DNA from: an uncultured Eubacteriales bacterium
GTDB taxonomy: Bacteria; Bacillota; Clostridia; Oscillospirales; Ruminococcaceae
Reading direction: 5' to 3'
NCBI GenBank assembly: GCA_900319075.1
Contig: ONMZ01000018.1
Span: forward strand, 1-38,469
Length of the DNA: 38,469 nucleotides
A program made the position numbers and the translations under genes. This document shows, piece by piece, positions 16,827-24,391 of the stretch. Position 1 is the stretch's first letter. The number at the start of each line of letters is the position of its first letter. Under the pieces are notes generated by a model. The model saw nothing but the letters and a program-made list of their open reading frames with translations, was not told the DNA's origin and did no database searches.

Positions 16827-17789
16827 ATGAAGTTCACGGAACAACAAATCGAGAAAATGGCATCTCCTATAAGCCAAACAGAAGAAGAGAAGTGTAAAAA
16901 TGCAATTCATATGGTTAGAGATGCTTTGAAGCAATTGGATTACACTGATGACAATAAAGATATTTCCTATGAAGTAAACGACACTTTTTCATTTACATTG
17001 GAAATGCGCAAACGAAATTCAGATGTAAGAATCAAGTTGCTTGTTCAGGGTTCTTACGCTAACAAAACGAACATTCGCTCGGAAAGTGATGTTGATATTG
17101 CAGTGATTCTTGAATCGACATTTCAGCCAAACTATAGGAGTGGCGTTTCTGGAAACAATTACGGCTTCTCTGAAGCATCATTTAAAGTAACATCTCTCAA
17201 AGACGATGTTGAAAAAGCTCTAAAACAGTATTATGGCTATTCTGGTGTGGAAAGACACGATAAGAGCATTAAGGTCATTGGCAATACATATCGTGTAGAC
17301 GCTGATGTTGTGCCAGCGTATAGATACAGAGACTACGTCAATGACTATAGCTTTGACAAAAACAATTATGTTGGCGGCATAATGATTAAACCTGATCATG
17401 GTGGAAGCATCATTAATTATCCTGAGCAGCATATTAGTAATGGTATCGAAAAGAATAAGCGTACAACTTATCGTTTCAAAAAACTTGTAAGAGTAATAAA
17501 GAGTATGCGTGAGGAACTTGAATCCGCAGGATATTCTGTGCCCTCCGAAATCTCTTCATTTGGTCTCGAATCACTACTATGGAATGTAAGCGATTCAGTA
17601 TTCAACAAATATTCATCACTTAGGTTTTGCTTTGACGAGATTTTAAAATGGCTAATAGATAATATGAATGAGTTTTCTTCGTTTAAAGAAGCAAACGGAA
17701 TAAAGCAGCTTTTCACATCAGGTGGTATGATTTCCGCTTATCAACAATTCGTCAGGGATTTAAGAAAGTTCTATGAGTATGCAATATGA
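16827..17789 (+). CDS. cdnX: CBASS CD-NTase (cGAS/DncV-like nucleotidyltransferase)
   Basis: This 320-residue nucleotidyltransferase (SMODS-type) makes a cyclic oligonucleotide signal on phage infection. It has the GS motif in QGSYANKTN (Gly75, Ser76), the catalytic pair in SDVDIAV (Asp88, Asp90) and a third acidic residue in RVDADVVPA (Asp158/Asp160), so the metal site is intact. The ATG at 16827 has GTGAGGA just upstream; an ATG at 16809 is an alternative. The next gene, 12 nt downstream, is a Cap15-like effector, which suggests a cyclic dinucleotide product. No Cap2/Cap3 or HORMA/TRIP13 genes are present, so this is a type I system. The exact clade is not assigned; cdnX is a placeholder symbol. 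Confidence 0.88.
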   Translation: MKFTEQQIEKMASPISQTEEEKCKNAIHMVRDALKQLDYTDDNKDISYEVNDTFSFTLEMRKRNSDVRIKLLVQGSYANKTNIRSESDVDIAVILESTFQPNYRSGVSGNNYGFSEASFKVTSLKDDVEKALKQYYGYSGVERHDKSIKVIGNTYRVDADVVPAYRYRDYVNDYSFDKNNYVGGIMIKPDHGGSIINYPEQHISNGIEKNKRTTYRFKKLVRVIKSMREELESAGYSVPSEISSFGLESLLWNVSDSVFNKYSSLRFCFDEILKWLIDNMNEFSSFKEANGIKQLFTSGGMISAYQQFVRDLRKFYEYAI

Positions 17790-17801
17790 GGACTTCAGAT
17801 A

Positions 17802-18368
17802 ATGGATGCAAGAATCAGTAAGAATGTTAAAAGAAGCGCTGGGCTAGCGGTGATTGTTTTTGTGATTCGCTACCTTATAGGATATGTTGGGTTTCTCAGT
17901 TTCCTTAAATGTAATACCTGGTTTGATTATCTGGGAGCTGCTGGTGAATCAATCTCTATAACTGTAATAATAATGGCTTTATATGATAAGGTGTTATGGA
18001 GAATTAACCCGTTCGATTCAACCCCGAAATTAAAAGGCAGCTATACTGGAAAACTAATCTACAACTATAATGGGCAAGACAAAAGAAAGACCATTAAAGT
18101 TGATATAGAGCAAACGAGCTTTAAGGTTAGTGTTAAAATCACCACTAATGAAATCACAAGCAATACAATAACAAGCGATCTTATCAAGGAAAACGGAGAG
18201 TATGTACTATATTACACATATCTTACCAACCCAAGTAGTCAGTACAGCGCACAGAACCCAATTCAACACGGAACTTGTAGATTGATACAAACAGATAAGA
18301 ACAAACTGGAAGGTCAGTACTGGACGTCGAGAAGGACAACCGGTGATATAGTACTGTTAAGGAAATAG
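17802..18368 (+). CDS. cap15: CBASS effector Cap15 (two membrane helices plus beta-barrel)
   Basis: This 188-residue protein has two N-terminal membrane helices (about 12-33 and 44-66) and a beta-rich C-terminal domain from about 75 to the end. Conserved features include the KGSYTG entry strand, the QTSFKVSVKITT strands and, near the end, HGTCRL and LEGQYWTSRRTTGDI. This is the SMODS-associated 2TM-beta architecture of Cap15, which binds a cyclic dinucleotide in the barrel and then oligomerises to disrupt the inner membrane. It is co-transcribed with the CD-NTase (12-nt gap, GAGGA ribosome binding site). Family assignment is by pattern, not by search. Confidence 0.85.
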   Translation: MDARISKNVKRSAGLAVIVFVIRYLIGYVGFLSFLKCNTWFDYLGAAGESISITVIIMALYDKVLWRINPFDSTPKLKGSYTGKLIYNYNGQDKRKTIKVDIEQTSFKVSVKITTNEITSNTITSDLIKENGEYVLYYTYLTNPSSQYSAQNPIQHGTCRLIQTDKNKLEGQYWTSRRTTGDIVLLRK

Positions 18369-18400
18369 TTTATGGCTCTTATCGCCTGCGTAATAACAAC

Positions 18401-18434
18401 AAGCTCGTAAATACTGTATTTGCGAGCTTTTGTT
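18401..18434 (+). terminator. Intrinsic terminator of the CBASS operon
   Basis: AAGCTCG-TAAATA pairs with TATTT-G-CGAGCTT around CTG, followed by TTGTTGGTTT. Confidence 0.75.
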
Positions 18435-18452
18435 GGTTTGATAACATAATGC

Positions 18453-18481
18453 TTGAAAAAAAAGCTCAAATGTGGTATACT
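18453..18481 (+). promoter_or_regulatory. Promoter of the AlbA_2-domain gene
   Basis: TTGAAA (18453-18458), a 17-bp spacer and TATACT (18476-18481), 43 bp before the start codon. Confidence 0.7.
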
Positions 18482-18524
18482 AAATGAAAATCATTTTTTG
18501 TAGATTGTTGATCTGGAGGTCGGA

Positions 18525-19967
18525 ATGGATATAACAAAGCTGATAGGTGAAACAAGTGACTACGAAAAAAAAGTCGCATTAGAAAGGAAAAAGCCAAAGA
18601 GCTGGTGTAAAAGTGTAAGTGCTTTTGCCAATACTTTTGGTGGCAGTCTTATTTTCGGTGTTTCAGATAATGATGATTTGATAGGATTAAAAGATGTTAA
18701 AGAAGATTCCGAGATAATAAGCGAAGAGATCAAAAAAAGAATTAGTCCGATTCCTGAGTTCAAACTTAGATTTGAAAAGGTCGATGACAAAGAGTTTTTA
18801 ATACTTTACATTTATAAGGGTGACGAAACACCGTATTACTATTCAGCTGATGGCTCAACGGAAGCATATATCCGTGTCGGAAATGAGAGTGTTCCTGCTA
18901 AGGCTGAAGAATTGAAAAGGCTTGTTCTCCGAGGCAAGAATTCAACCTTTGATTCACTCTCGTCAGGATACAATCTGAAGGACTATGCTTTCAGTAGTCT
19001 TAGGGCAAGATTCAAGCAGTGGACTAATCGGAGCTTTGAAGATACACAGTACGAATCCTTTGGCATTTCGGATATGAATGGTAAGCTAACAAATGCAGGA
19101 GCTCTGCTTGCCGATAATTCTCCTATCCGTTATTCAAGAGTATTCTGCACAAGGTGGAATGGTCTTACTAAAGCCAATGGCAAAATGGATGCTCTTGACA
19201 GCGCAGAGTATTCAGGAAGTATCATTGAACTTTTGAATAATGCTCATGCCTTTATAAAGCGCAACACAAAGATGATGTGGAGAAAAACTCCGAATTCAAG
19301 AGAGGAATTCCCCGAATATCAGGAAAGAGGATACTTTGAGGCACTTGTAAATGCATTGATACACAGGGATTATCTTGTCAACGGCAGCGAAGTCCATATT
19401 GACATTTTTGATGACCGTATGGAGATCTATTCTCCCGGCGGAATGCCGGACGGAACTATGATACAGGACAGAAACCTTGAGCAGATTCCGTCAACAAGGA
19501 GAAATCCTGTCCTCGCTGATATTTTTGCAAGGCTTGGTTATATGGAGCGTGAAGGCAGTGGCATCAAGAAGATAAGATTGAGCATCTTTTCCTCTCCAAA
19601 CTATGCACCTGATAAAGAGCCTCAGTTCTATTCTGACAGAACTCAGTTTGTGGTTACTTTTCCAAATCTGAACTATGGGCATAAAATAGTTCAAGTCACG
19701 GACCAAGATACAGACCAAGTCACGGACCAAGATATAGACCAAGTCACGGACCAAGATATAGACCAAGTGATTGGAAACGTAACATTAGCTGCTTTGGTAG
19801 CGTATTGTAAGACACCTCGCACAAGGAGGGAAATACAAGAGTATTGCGGATTGAGTGGAAGGAGTCATTTCAGAGAAAAATACTTAAGACCTTTGCTTGA
19901 CAAGGGCACTCTCAAAATGACTTTACCAGACAAGGCGAACAGCAAAAATCAGAAGTACCGTTCATAA
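18525..19967 (+). CDS. AlbA_2/HATPase_c_4 domain protein (Schlafen-like regulator)
   Basis: This 480-residue protein has an N-terminal AlbA_2 (Schlafen AlbA-type) domain at about 1-125, with the AFANTFGGSLIFGV segment and YIRVGNESVPA. A HATPase_c_4-type region is at about 265-320 (ALVNALIHRDY, then EIYSPGG). A repeat linker follows, then a C-terminal winged-helix of about 70 residues. Such proteins are usually annotated as DNA-binding transcriptional regulators or RecG-like; several relatives occur in defence islands. GGAGG lies just before the ATG. The biological role is not established. Confidence 0.85.
   Translation: MDITKLIGETSDYEKKVALERKKPKSWCKSVSAFANTFGGSLIFGVSDNDDLIGLKDVKEDSEIISEEIKKRISPIPEFKLRFEKVDDKEFLILYIYKGDETPYYYSADGSTEAYIRVGNESVPAKAEELKRLVLRGKNSTFDSLSSGYNLKDYAFSSLRARFKQWTNRSFEDTQYESFGISDMNGKLTNAGALLADNSPIRYSRVFCTRWNGLTKANGKMDALDSAEYSGSIIELLNNAHAFIKRNTKMMWRKTPNSREEFPEYQERGYFEALVNALIHRDYLVNGSEVHIDIFDDRMEIYSPGGMPDGTMIQDRNLEQIPSTRRNPVLADIFARLGYMEREGSGIKKIRLSIFSSPNYAPDKEPQFYSDRTQFVVTFPNLNYGHKIVQVTDQDTDQVTDQDIDQVTDQDIDQVIGNVTLAALVAYCKTPRTRREIQEYCGLSGRSHFREKYLRPLLDKGTLKMTLPDKANSKNQKYRS
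19692..19763 (+). repeat. Three tandem 24-bp repeats within the AlbA_2 gene
   Basis: Near-identical 24-bp units begin at 19692, 19716 and 19740 and encode the 8-residue unit QVTDQD(T/I)D. They form a charged linker between the ATPase-like region and the winged helix. Only one base distinguishes the first unit from the others, so they can expand or contract in frame by slippage. Confidence 0.9.
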
Positions 19968-20155
19968 TAGATCATGCAATGTGATGATTCGAACCAAACC
20001 TTAATGATTCCATACTTGGTCTTTGTTTGGTCTTTATTTTAGCATAAAACTACGCAATACTTCACGATATTACGGTATATACCCCTATGACAGAATCGCC
20101 GCAGGAACGGGCAAAGAAATACCGCAGATGCGTGGGTTTTGGCAAGCGGCAGTGC

Positions 20156-20175
20156 TTCAAGTCCCGTTTGCCGCA
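20156..20175 (+). other. tRNA 3'-end remnant 1 (possible attachment-site relic)
   Basis: TTCAAGTCCCGTTTGCCGCA reads as a T-loop, the 3' T-stem strand, a 7-nt acceptor strand and a discriminator base, without CCA. The 5' T-stem partner is absent, so it is not a complete tRNA. A strong terminator follows 7 bp later. Confidence 0.4.
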
Positions 20176-20182
20176 TAAATGA

Positions 20183-20218
20183 ACAGCTCGCAAACAGGTT
20201 GTTTGCGAGCTGTTTTTT
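20183..20218 (+). terminator. Strong intrinsic terminator 1
   Basis: A perfect 13-bp stem, ACAGCTCGCAAAC (20183-20195) with GTTTGCGAGCTGT (20201-20213), has a 5-nt loop and six T. Confidence 0.85.
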
Positions 20219-20242
20219 GTTCGAGTCCAACAGGTGGCGCCA
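20219..20242 (+). other. tRNA 3'-end remnant 2 (possible attachment-site relic)
   Basis: The sequence runs GTTCGAGTCCAAC then AGGTGGCGCCA, which parses as T-loop, 3' T-stem, 7-nt acceptor strand, discriminator G and CCA. No cloverleaf precedes it. It is flanked by two terminators. Confidence 0.45.
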
Positions 20243-20247
20243 AGCTG

Positions 20248-20280
20248 AAAAGCCTGTAAACACGATGTTTGCAGGCTTTT
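20248..20280 (+). terminator. Strong intrinsic terminator 2
   Basis: AAAAGCCTGTAAAC (20248-20261) pairs with GTTTGCAGGCTTTT (20267-20280) over 14 bp with one G-T. A further 8-bp hairpin, TGGGCGGC/GCCGCCCA, lies at 20295-20320 ahead of a T-rich stretch. Confidence 0.75.
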
Positions 20281-20473
20281 GTCTTGCCTGCGGTTGGGCG
20301 GCGATTTAACTTGCCGCCCAGTTGTTTTGTACAATCTTTTCTATATAAAATTATGCAAACTTACAGCCTTTTTGATTCAAAATGTGCAGCTGTTAACCGA
20401 AAAGTATTCGTACAATATTCTTGCATATTATTTGATTCTTTATTTCCATAATTCTTTGTGATTCTGTTAATAC

Positions 20474-20502
20474 TTGAAATTCTGCCTCTGATATGGTATA
20501 AT
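20474..20502 (+). promoter_or_regulatory. Promoter before the methylase remnant and the two-component genes
   Basis: TTGAAA (20474-20479), a 17-bp spacer and TATAAT (20497-20502). No terminator is seen between it and the histidine kinase gene, so it probably now drives the kinase and regulator. Confidence 0.75.
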
Positions 20503-20533
20503 TTTTAAAAGTATCTCTGTAGGAGGTATAGTT

Positions 20534-20749
20534 ATGACAGAAAAGGAATAGAAAAAAGCCGCTGCCGCATTTGCAAAGGAATGGGCCGGGCAGGGCGATG
20601 AAAAACAGCACACTCACCGCTTTTGGATAGGCTTTTTGCAAAAGGTGCTGGGTGTTGATGACGCTGACGAGCATATCCATTTTGAAAAGCCCGTTAAATA
20701 CAAGGGGCATAAAGTTGCAAACAAAAATCATAAGTTCAACGCGGGGTGA
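20534..20749 (+). pseudogene. Restriction-modification DNA methylase, N-terminal remnant
   Basis: With a good AGGAGG site, the frame reads MTEKE, then a TAG stop (20549-20551), then 65 more open codons including HRFWIGFLQKVLGVDDA and HIHFEKPVKY. This is the N-terminus of large type IIG/MmeI-like DNA methyltransferases (usually about 900 residues or more), which begin this way. Only about 70 codons survive, and the sixth is a stop. The gene was disabled by a nonsense mutation and a large deletion. It borders the CBASS island, consistent with decayed defence genes. Confidence 0.7.
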
Positions 20750-20753
20750 GAAG

Positions 20754-22403
20754 GTGAAAAGGGAAAGAAAAAAACACAAGCTGCTGTTACAGATAATAGC
20801 GATAGTTCTTCCGCTGTTTGCACTTATGACGGTAGCGGTGATCTGGGCTGTATACAGCAGCACGCTCAATGGTTATCTTGAAGCGCAAAATGACCATATC
20901 GAAGATTCGATGACTAATACGCTGAGCTATATACCTTTTGTTTCGGGGGAAGTCCTTGATCAGGAATCTAAGGATTGGATGTTTCAGCATATGGAAGAAT
21001 ATCGTATCGACCTGAAAAGTGATGAGACAGATGAATTATCGGAAAAACAGAAGGAATACCTGAATGCCGATAACAAATACGAATACAGCTGGTTTAAAAA
21101 TATGCCGGAGGATCTACGATACATCTATATAAAGCAGTACCTCAGCGGAACAAAGAATATACTTTACAATAACATAAGCAACAGCAGCTTTGACAGTATG
21201 TTCATTATGGATATGCTGCCGCAGTATCGTGGACTTATACTGATCGACTTCAATAAAAACGAGCAGGATGATAAAATGGGAAGCTATCTTGAGTTTGACC
21301 TTTCCGATCACCCTGCTCTGAAAAAGGCGCTGGATCAGGGCTCGGATAAGATCGTTTTTGAAAGGGCAACCGACTTCCCAAACAAAGGCAACTATTACAT
21401 TGGCTACAAGCCTGTGATAATTGGCGGAGAGACAAGGGCAGTCGTGGGCATAACCTACAAGTGGGACGATTTTAAAAACAGCATAGACAGCAGCGTCAAA
21501 AAAGCAATTATCATTCTTATTTCGGGTATTGCGGTCGTATTGCTGGTGCTGCTGTTCTTCCTTAACCGAAAAGCAATAAGACCTACCGCCAAGATACAAG
21601 AAGCACTCATCGACTACACAGATAACAAGGACACCAACCAGATAGTCAAGAAGATGTATGAGATAAAGGCGAAAAACGAGATAGGCTACCTTGCAGATGT
21701 TATTTCTGACCTCGCCCTTGAGATCGACCGCTATACCAAGGAGACAGCCCGTATCGCAGCCGAAAAGGAGCGTGCGCAGAAGGAGCTTTACGAGGCTGAG
21801 CTGCAAATAATGGTATCGCAGATAAGACCGCATTTCCTTTACAATGCGCTGACCTCTATCGCTATGATGTGTGAACTTGACCCAAAGACCGCCAAGGAAG
21901 CAACTATCGCTTTTTCCAAGTATCTCAGGTGCAATATGGACTCTCTGAAGCAGACTAAAGCTGTTCCCTTTGAGCAGGAGCTGAGCCACCTGAAAAACTA
22001 TCTATATATCGAAAAGCTGAGATTTGATGATCTGCTTAATATTGAATATGATATACAGGCGACGGATTTTGAAGTGCCGCAGCTGTCCATACAGCCGATA
22101 GTTGAGAACGCCGTCAAGCACGGTGTCGGAATGGCAGAGGACGGCGGAACGGTAACAATAGCCACAAGAGAAACGGACGATGCCTATGAGGTGATCGTGT
22201 CGGACGACGGTGTGGGCTTTGATGTGAACGCCCCCACGAAGGACGACGGACGTTCTCACATCGGAATGGAGAACACGAAAAAGCGGCTTAAAGATATGTG
22301 CGGCGCCGAGCTTATCATAACAAGCAAGGTCGGTGAGGGTACTACCGTAAGAGTTGTGATACCAAAGGTCAGGAGGGACGAAAATGAAAATACTGTGTCT
22401 TGA
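20754..22403 (+). CDS. Sensor histidine kinase, LytS/YesM (His_kinase) family
   Basis: This 549-residue kinase has TM1 at about 10-33, an extracytoplasmic sensor of about 215 residues, TM2 at about 250-270, a HAMP-like linker, then the His_kinase domain with phospho-acceptor His360 in QIRPHFLYNAL and a HATPase domain (VENAVKHG, DDGVGFD). I prefer the GTG at 20754, just after the methylase remnant; upstream in-frame starts lie inside that remnant. Its last 20 bp overlap the regulator gene. The large sensor suggests an external peptide or small-molecule signal, and the regulon downstream encodes small peptides. Confidence 0.85.
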   Translation: MKRERKKHKLLLQIIAIVLPLFALMTVAVIWAVYSSTLNGYLEAQNDHIEDSMTNTLSYIPFVSGEVLDQESKDWMFQHMEEYRIDLKSDETDELSEKQKEYLNADNKYEYSWFKNMPEDLRYIYIKQYLSGTKNILYNNISNSSFDSMFIMDMLPQYRGLILIDFNKNEQDDKMGSYLEFDLSDHPALKKALDQGSDKIVFERATDFPNKGNYYIGYKPVIIGGETRAVVGITYKWDDFKNSIDSSVKKAIIILISGIAVVLLVLLFFLNRKAIRPTAKIQEALIDYTDNKDTNQIVKKMYEIKAKNEIGYLADVISDLALEIDRYTKETARIAAEKERAQKELYEAELQIMVSQIRPHFLYNALTSIAMMCELDPKTAKEATIAFSKYLRCNMDSLKQTKAVPFEQELSHLKNYLYIEKLRFDDLLNIEYDIQATDFEVPQLSIQPIVENAVKHGVGMAEDGGTVTIATRETDDAYEVIVSDDGVGFDVNAPTKDDGRSHIGMENTKKRLKDMCGAELIITSKVGEGTTVRVVIPKVRRDENENTVS

Positions 22404-23172
22404 TGACGAGCCGCTGGCTCTGAGAATGCTGGAGCAGGCGGTAAAGACCGCCAGACCCGATGCTGAGATCACGGCATTCAGAAAGCAGGCGGAGCTGATA
22501 GCCGAGGCTGAGCGCAACGGCTGCGACGTGGCTTTTCTCGACATACACATGAGAGGCATGACAGGCGTTGAGGTCGCTAAAAAGCTCAAGGAGATAAACC
22601 CGAAAATGAATATCATCTTTGTGACTGGCTTTTCCGACTACAAAGGCGATGCTATGGATATGAAGGCAAGCGGATATATAATGAAGCCCGTGACTGCCGA
22701 TGAGGTCAAGGCAGAGCTTGATGACCTGCGTTTTCCCATCGTCCCGAAAAACAATGTGCTGCTGAGGGTCCAATGCTTCGGGAACTTCGATGTGTTCCTG
22801 CCGAGCGGTGAGCACGTCCGCTTTGAGAGGAGCAAGGCTAAGGAGATATTTGCATACCTCGTTCACCGTAATGGCAGCTCGTGTACTATTAAAGAGATAG
22901 CGGCGGCACTGTTTGAGGACGAGCCGTATGACAAGAAACAGCAGAACTATATGCAGCAGCTCACTTATGCGCTTATGAAAAGCCTTAAAGCTGTCGGGGC
23001 GGAGGCTGCGGTAGTCAAGGGCTTCAACGCACTTGCGGTTGACCCCAATGTGCTTGACTGTGACTACTACCGCTTCAAAGAGCTTGATGCCGGCGCTGTG
23101 AACTCCTATCAGAATGAATATATGAGCCAGTACTACTGGGCAGATTTTCTGTTTGATGAGGATCTGTATTGA
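22384..23172 (+). CDS. Response regulator with SARP-like winged-helix output
   Basis: This 262-residue regulator has a receiver domain (about 1-118) with Asp7, Asp8, phospho-acceptor Asp53 (FLDIHM), Thr81 and Lys101. An OmpR/SARP-type winged helix (about 126-210) has the hallmark VQCFGNFDVFLPSG and SKAKEIFAYLVHR. The end, YQNEYMSQYYWADF, resembles the first helix of a BTAD domain, which is otherwise absent. SARP and OmpR regulators bind 11-bp-spaced direct repeats just upstream of the -10 box, and six such sites follow within 5 kb. AGGAGG precedes the ATG, and the gene is translationally coupled to the kinase. Confidence 0.88.
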   Translation: MKILCLDDEPLALRMLEQAVKTARPDAEITAFRKQAELIAEAERNGCDVAFLDIHMRGMTGVEVAKKLKEINPKMNIIFVTGFSDYKGDAMDMKASGYIMKPVTADEVKAELDDLRFPIVPKNNVLLRVQCFGNFDVFLPSGEHVRFERSKAKEIFAYLVHRNGSSCTIKEIAAALFEDEPYDKKQQNYMQQLTYALMKSLKAVGAEAAVVKGFNALAVDPNVLDCDYYRFKELDAGAVNSYQNEYMSQYYWADFLFDEDLY

Positions 23173-23183
23173 ACAAGTTTTTT

Positions 23184-23217
23184 GCACTCGCATTGTGAAA
23201 AATGCGGGTGCTTTTTT
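23184..23217 (+). terminator. Intrinsic terminator of the two-component operon
   Basis: GCACTCGCATT (23184-23194) pairs with AATGCGGGTGC around a short loop, followed by TTTTTTA. Confidence 0.85.
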
Positions 23218-23250
23218 ATTTTTCAAATAATTATTTTTTTCATTGAGATC

Positions 23251-23284
23251 TGTAAGTAGTTTGTAAGAGACTGTGTGATATACT
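23251..23284 (+). promoter_or_regulatory. Repeat promoter a (no gene directly after it)
   Basis: TGTAAG at 23251-23256 and 23262-23267, 11 bp, then TATACT at 23279-23284. The next repeat promoter follows about 110 bp later and no start codon with a ribosome binding site lies between, so this copy is an orphan or a tandem promoter. Confidence 0.8.
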
Positions 23285-23362
23285 AAAATCACAGCAAGGG
23301 GAAAACCCCATAAAACAGGCAAAAACAGACGGTCAATAATTTTTTTGAAAAACATGATGATC

Positions 23363-23396
23363 TGTAAGTAGTTTGTAAGAGGCAGTGTGATATACT
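23363..23396 (+). promoter_or_regulatory. Repeat promoter b, for the 47-residue peptide
   Basis: TGTAAG at 23363-23368 and 23374-23379, 11 bp, then TATACT at 23391-23396. TGTGAT and ATCACA flank the -10 as an inverted repeat. Confidence 0.85.
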
Positions 23397-23463
23397 TAAA
23401 TCACAGCAAAGGGAAACACCCGAAAACAACAAAAACAAATCAAAATGAAAAGGAGTAATCACT

Positions 23464-23607
23464 ATGAAAGTAATAACAAGAAAATTCAAGAAGCAGCACA
23501 GAGGCATCAAGGCAATACTGAAAGGTATATTGCTGGGTGTAGTTGGCGTACATGAGGTTGATGAGAACGGCTTTGAGGTAGACGAGTTCGGAAATCCAAT
23601 CGACTGA
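23464..23607 (+). CDS. Small basic amphipathic peptide (47 residues)
   Basis: The ATG has AAGGAG 8 nt upstream and lies about 60 bp after repeat promoter b. Residues 1-20 are strongly basic (MKVITRKFKKQHRGIKAILK), 21-28 are hydrophobic (GILLGVVG) and the rest is acidic (ending DEFGNPID). There is no signal peptidase site and no double-glycine leader. I do not recognise a family. A processed signal, a precursor peptide or a membrane-active peptide are all possible, and its promoter implies control by the adjacent two-component system. Confidence 0.7.
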   Translation: MKVITRKFKKQHRGIKAILKGILLGVVGVHEVDENGFEVDEFGNPID

Positions 23608-23642
23608 AAAAACTTTCAAAAAAACAAAAAAGCCCGAAAATC

Positions 23643-23676
23643 TGTAAGCAGTTTGTAAGAGGTGCTGTGATATACT
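23643..23676 (+). promoter_or_regulatory. Repeat promoter c, for the secreted 171-residue protein
   Basis: TGTAAG at 23643-23648 and 23654-23659, 11 bp, then TATACT at 23671-23676. The inverted repeat CTGTGAT-N8-ATCACAG around the -10 is perfect here. Confidence 0.85.
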
Positions 23677-23739
23677 TAAATCACAGAAAAGGGAAAGACC
23701 CTTAAAACAACAATGATAAAACGAAAAGGAGAGATCACT

Positions 23740-24255
23740 ATGAAAAAAACAAGAATAATCGCAGCAGCTTTTGCAGCAGCAATGACAATGACAACAGCCG
23801 CAGCTATCAGCGCATCGGCAGAAAGCACAGAGATCAAGTCAGACGAGTTCGTCTGCATCTGGGACGTCCCGGAGGAAAAAGTGCCTTCGCTCTTTGAGCA
23901 GGTACAGAAGTGGATAGATCAGATCACACAAAAGAAAAACGAGCCTCAGAAGAAAAGGCTTGTTGATCTGAGTCAGCCCAAAATAGAACAGCTGATAAAA
24001 ACAGAATACAATATGACATTGATTCAGTTCTATAATGCGGCGTTTTATCTTCGCTCCTGTCAGAGGTATTATTTAACCCTTGAGCAGACAGAGATCAATA
24101 TCCGTGACGGAATGAGAAGAGCATCACGCTTTAACTGCGAGCCCACATGGAACGAGGATATGATAAGGTTTCTGAAGGACTACTGGGACGAATTCTCAGA
24201 ATATGTACGCACCAGAGATCTGAAGCTTGAAAGTATCAATGTTTATGATAACTAA
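23740..24255 (+). CDS. Secreted helical protein of unknown function
   Basis: This 171-residue protein has a clear Sec signal peptide (MKKTRIIAAAFAAAMTMTTA, then AAISASA before cleavage near residue 30). The mature part is mostly helical and charged, without cysteine-rich or enzymatic motifs that I recognise. I chose the ATG at 23740 with AAAAGGAG upstream instead of the one at 23713. Its signal peptide shares the AAAM.MTTAA pattern with the 538-residue secreted protein of the same regulon. Confidence 0.75.
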   Translation: MKKTRIIAAAFAAAMTMTTAAAISASAESTEIKSDEFVCIWDVPEEKVPSLFEQVQKWIDQITQKKNEPQKKRLVDLSQPKIEQLIKTEYNMTLIQFYNAAFYLRSCQRYYLTLEQTEINIRDGMRRASRFNCEPTWNEDMIRFLKDYWDEFSEYVRTRDLKLESINVYDN

Positions 24256-24305
24256 GAGTAAACAAAGATAAAAGATAGGAGAAAAAATCCGAAAAACGAA
24301 AAAAC

Positions 24306-24339
24306 TGTAAGTAGTTTGTAATAGGCGATATGTTATTAT
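24306..24339 (+). promoter_or_regulatory. Repeat promoter d, for the two hydrophobic mini-peptides
   Basis: TGTAAG at 24306-24311 and TGTAAT at 24317-24322, 11 bp, then TATTAT at 24334-24339. The second half-site has one change. Confidence 0.8.
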
Positions 24340-24391
24340 ATGATCACAGAAGAAAAACAACAAACAACTTAAACGAAAGGAGGGAAAAACT

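Noticed and set aside
16514-16837. 107-codon minus-strand frame over the YjzC-like gene
   Set aside because: It is the antisense of a better supported small gene and has no ribosome binding site.
20039-20334. Overlapping minus-strand frames in the tRNA-remnant region
   Set aside because: They are translations of the hairpins and tRNA-like sequences and have no start signals.
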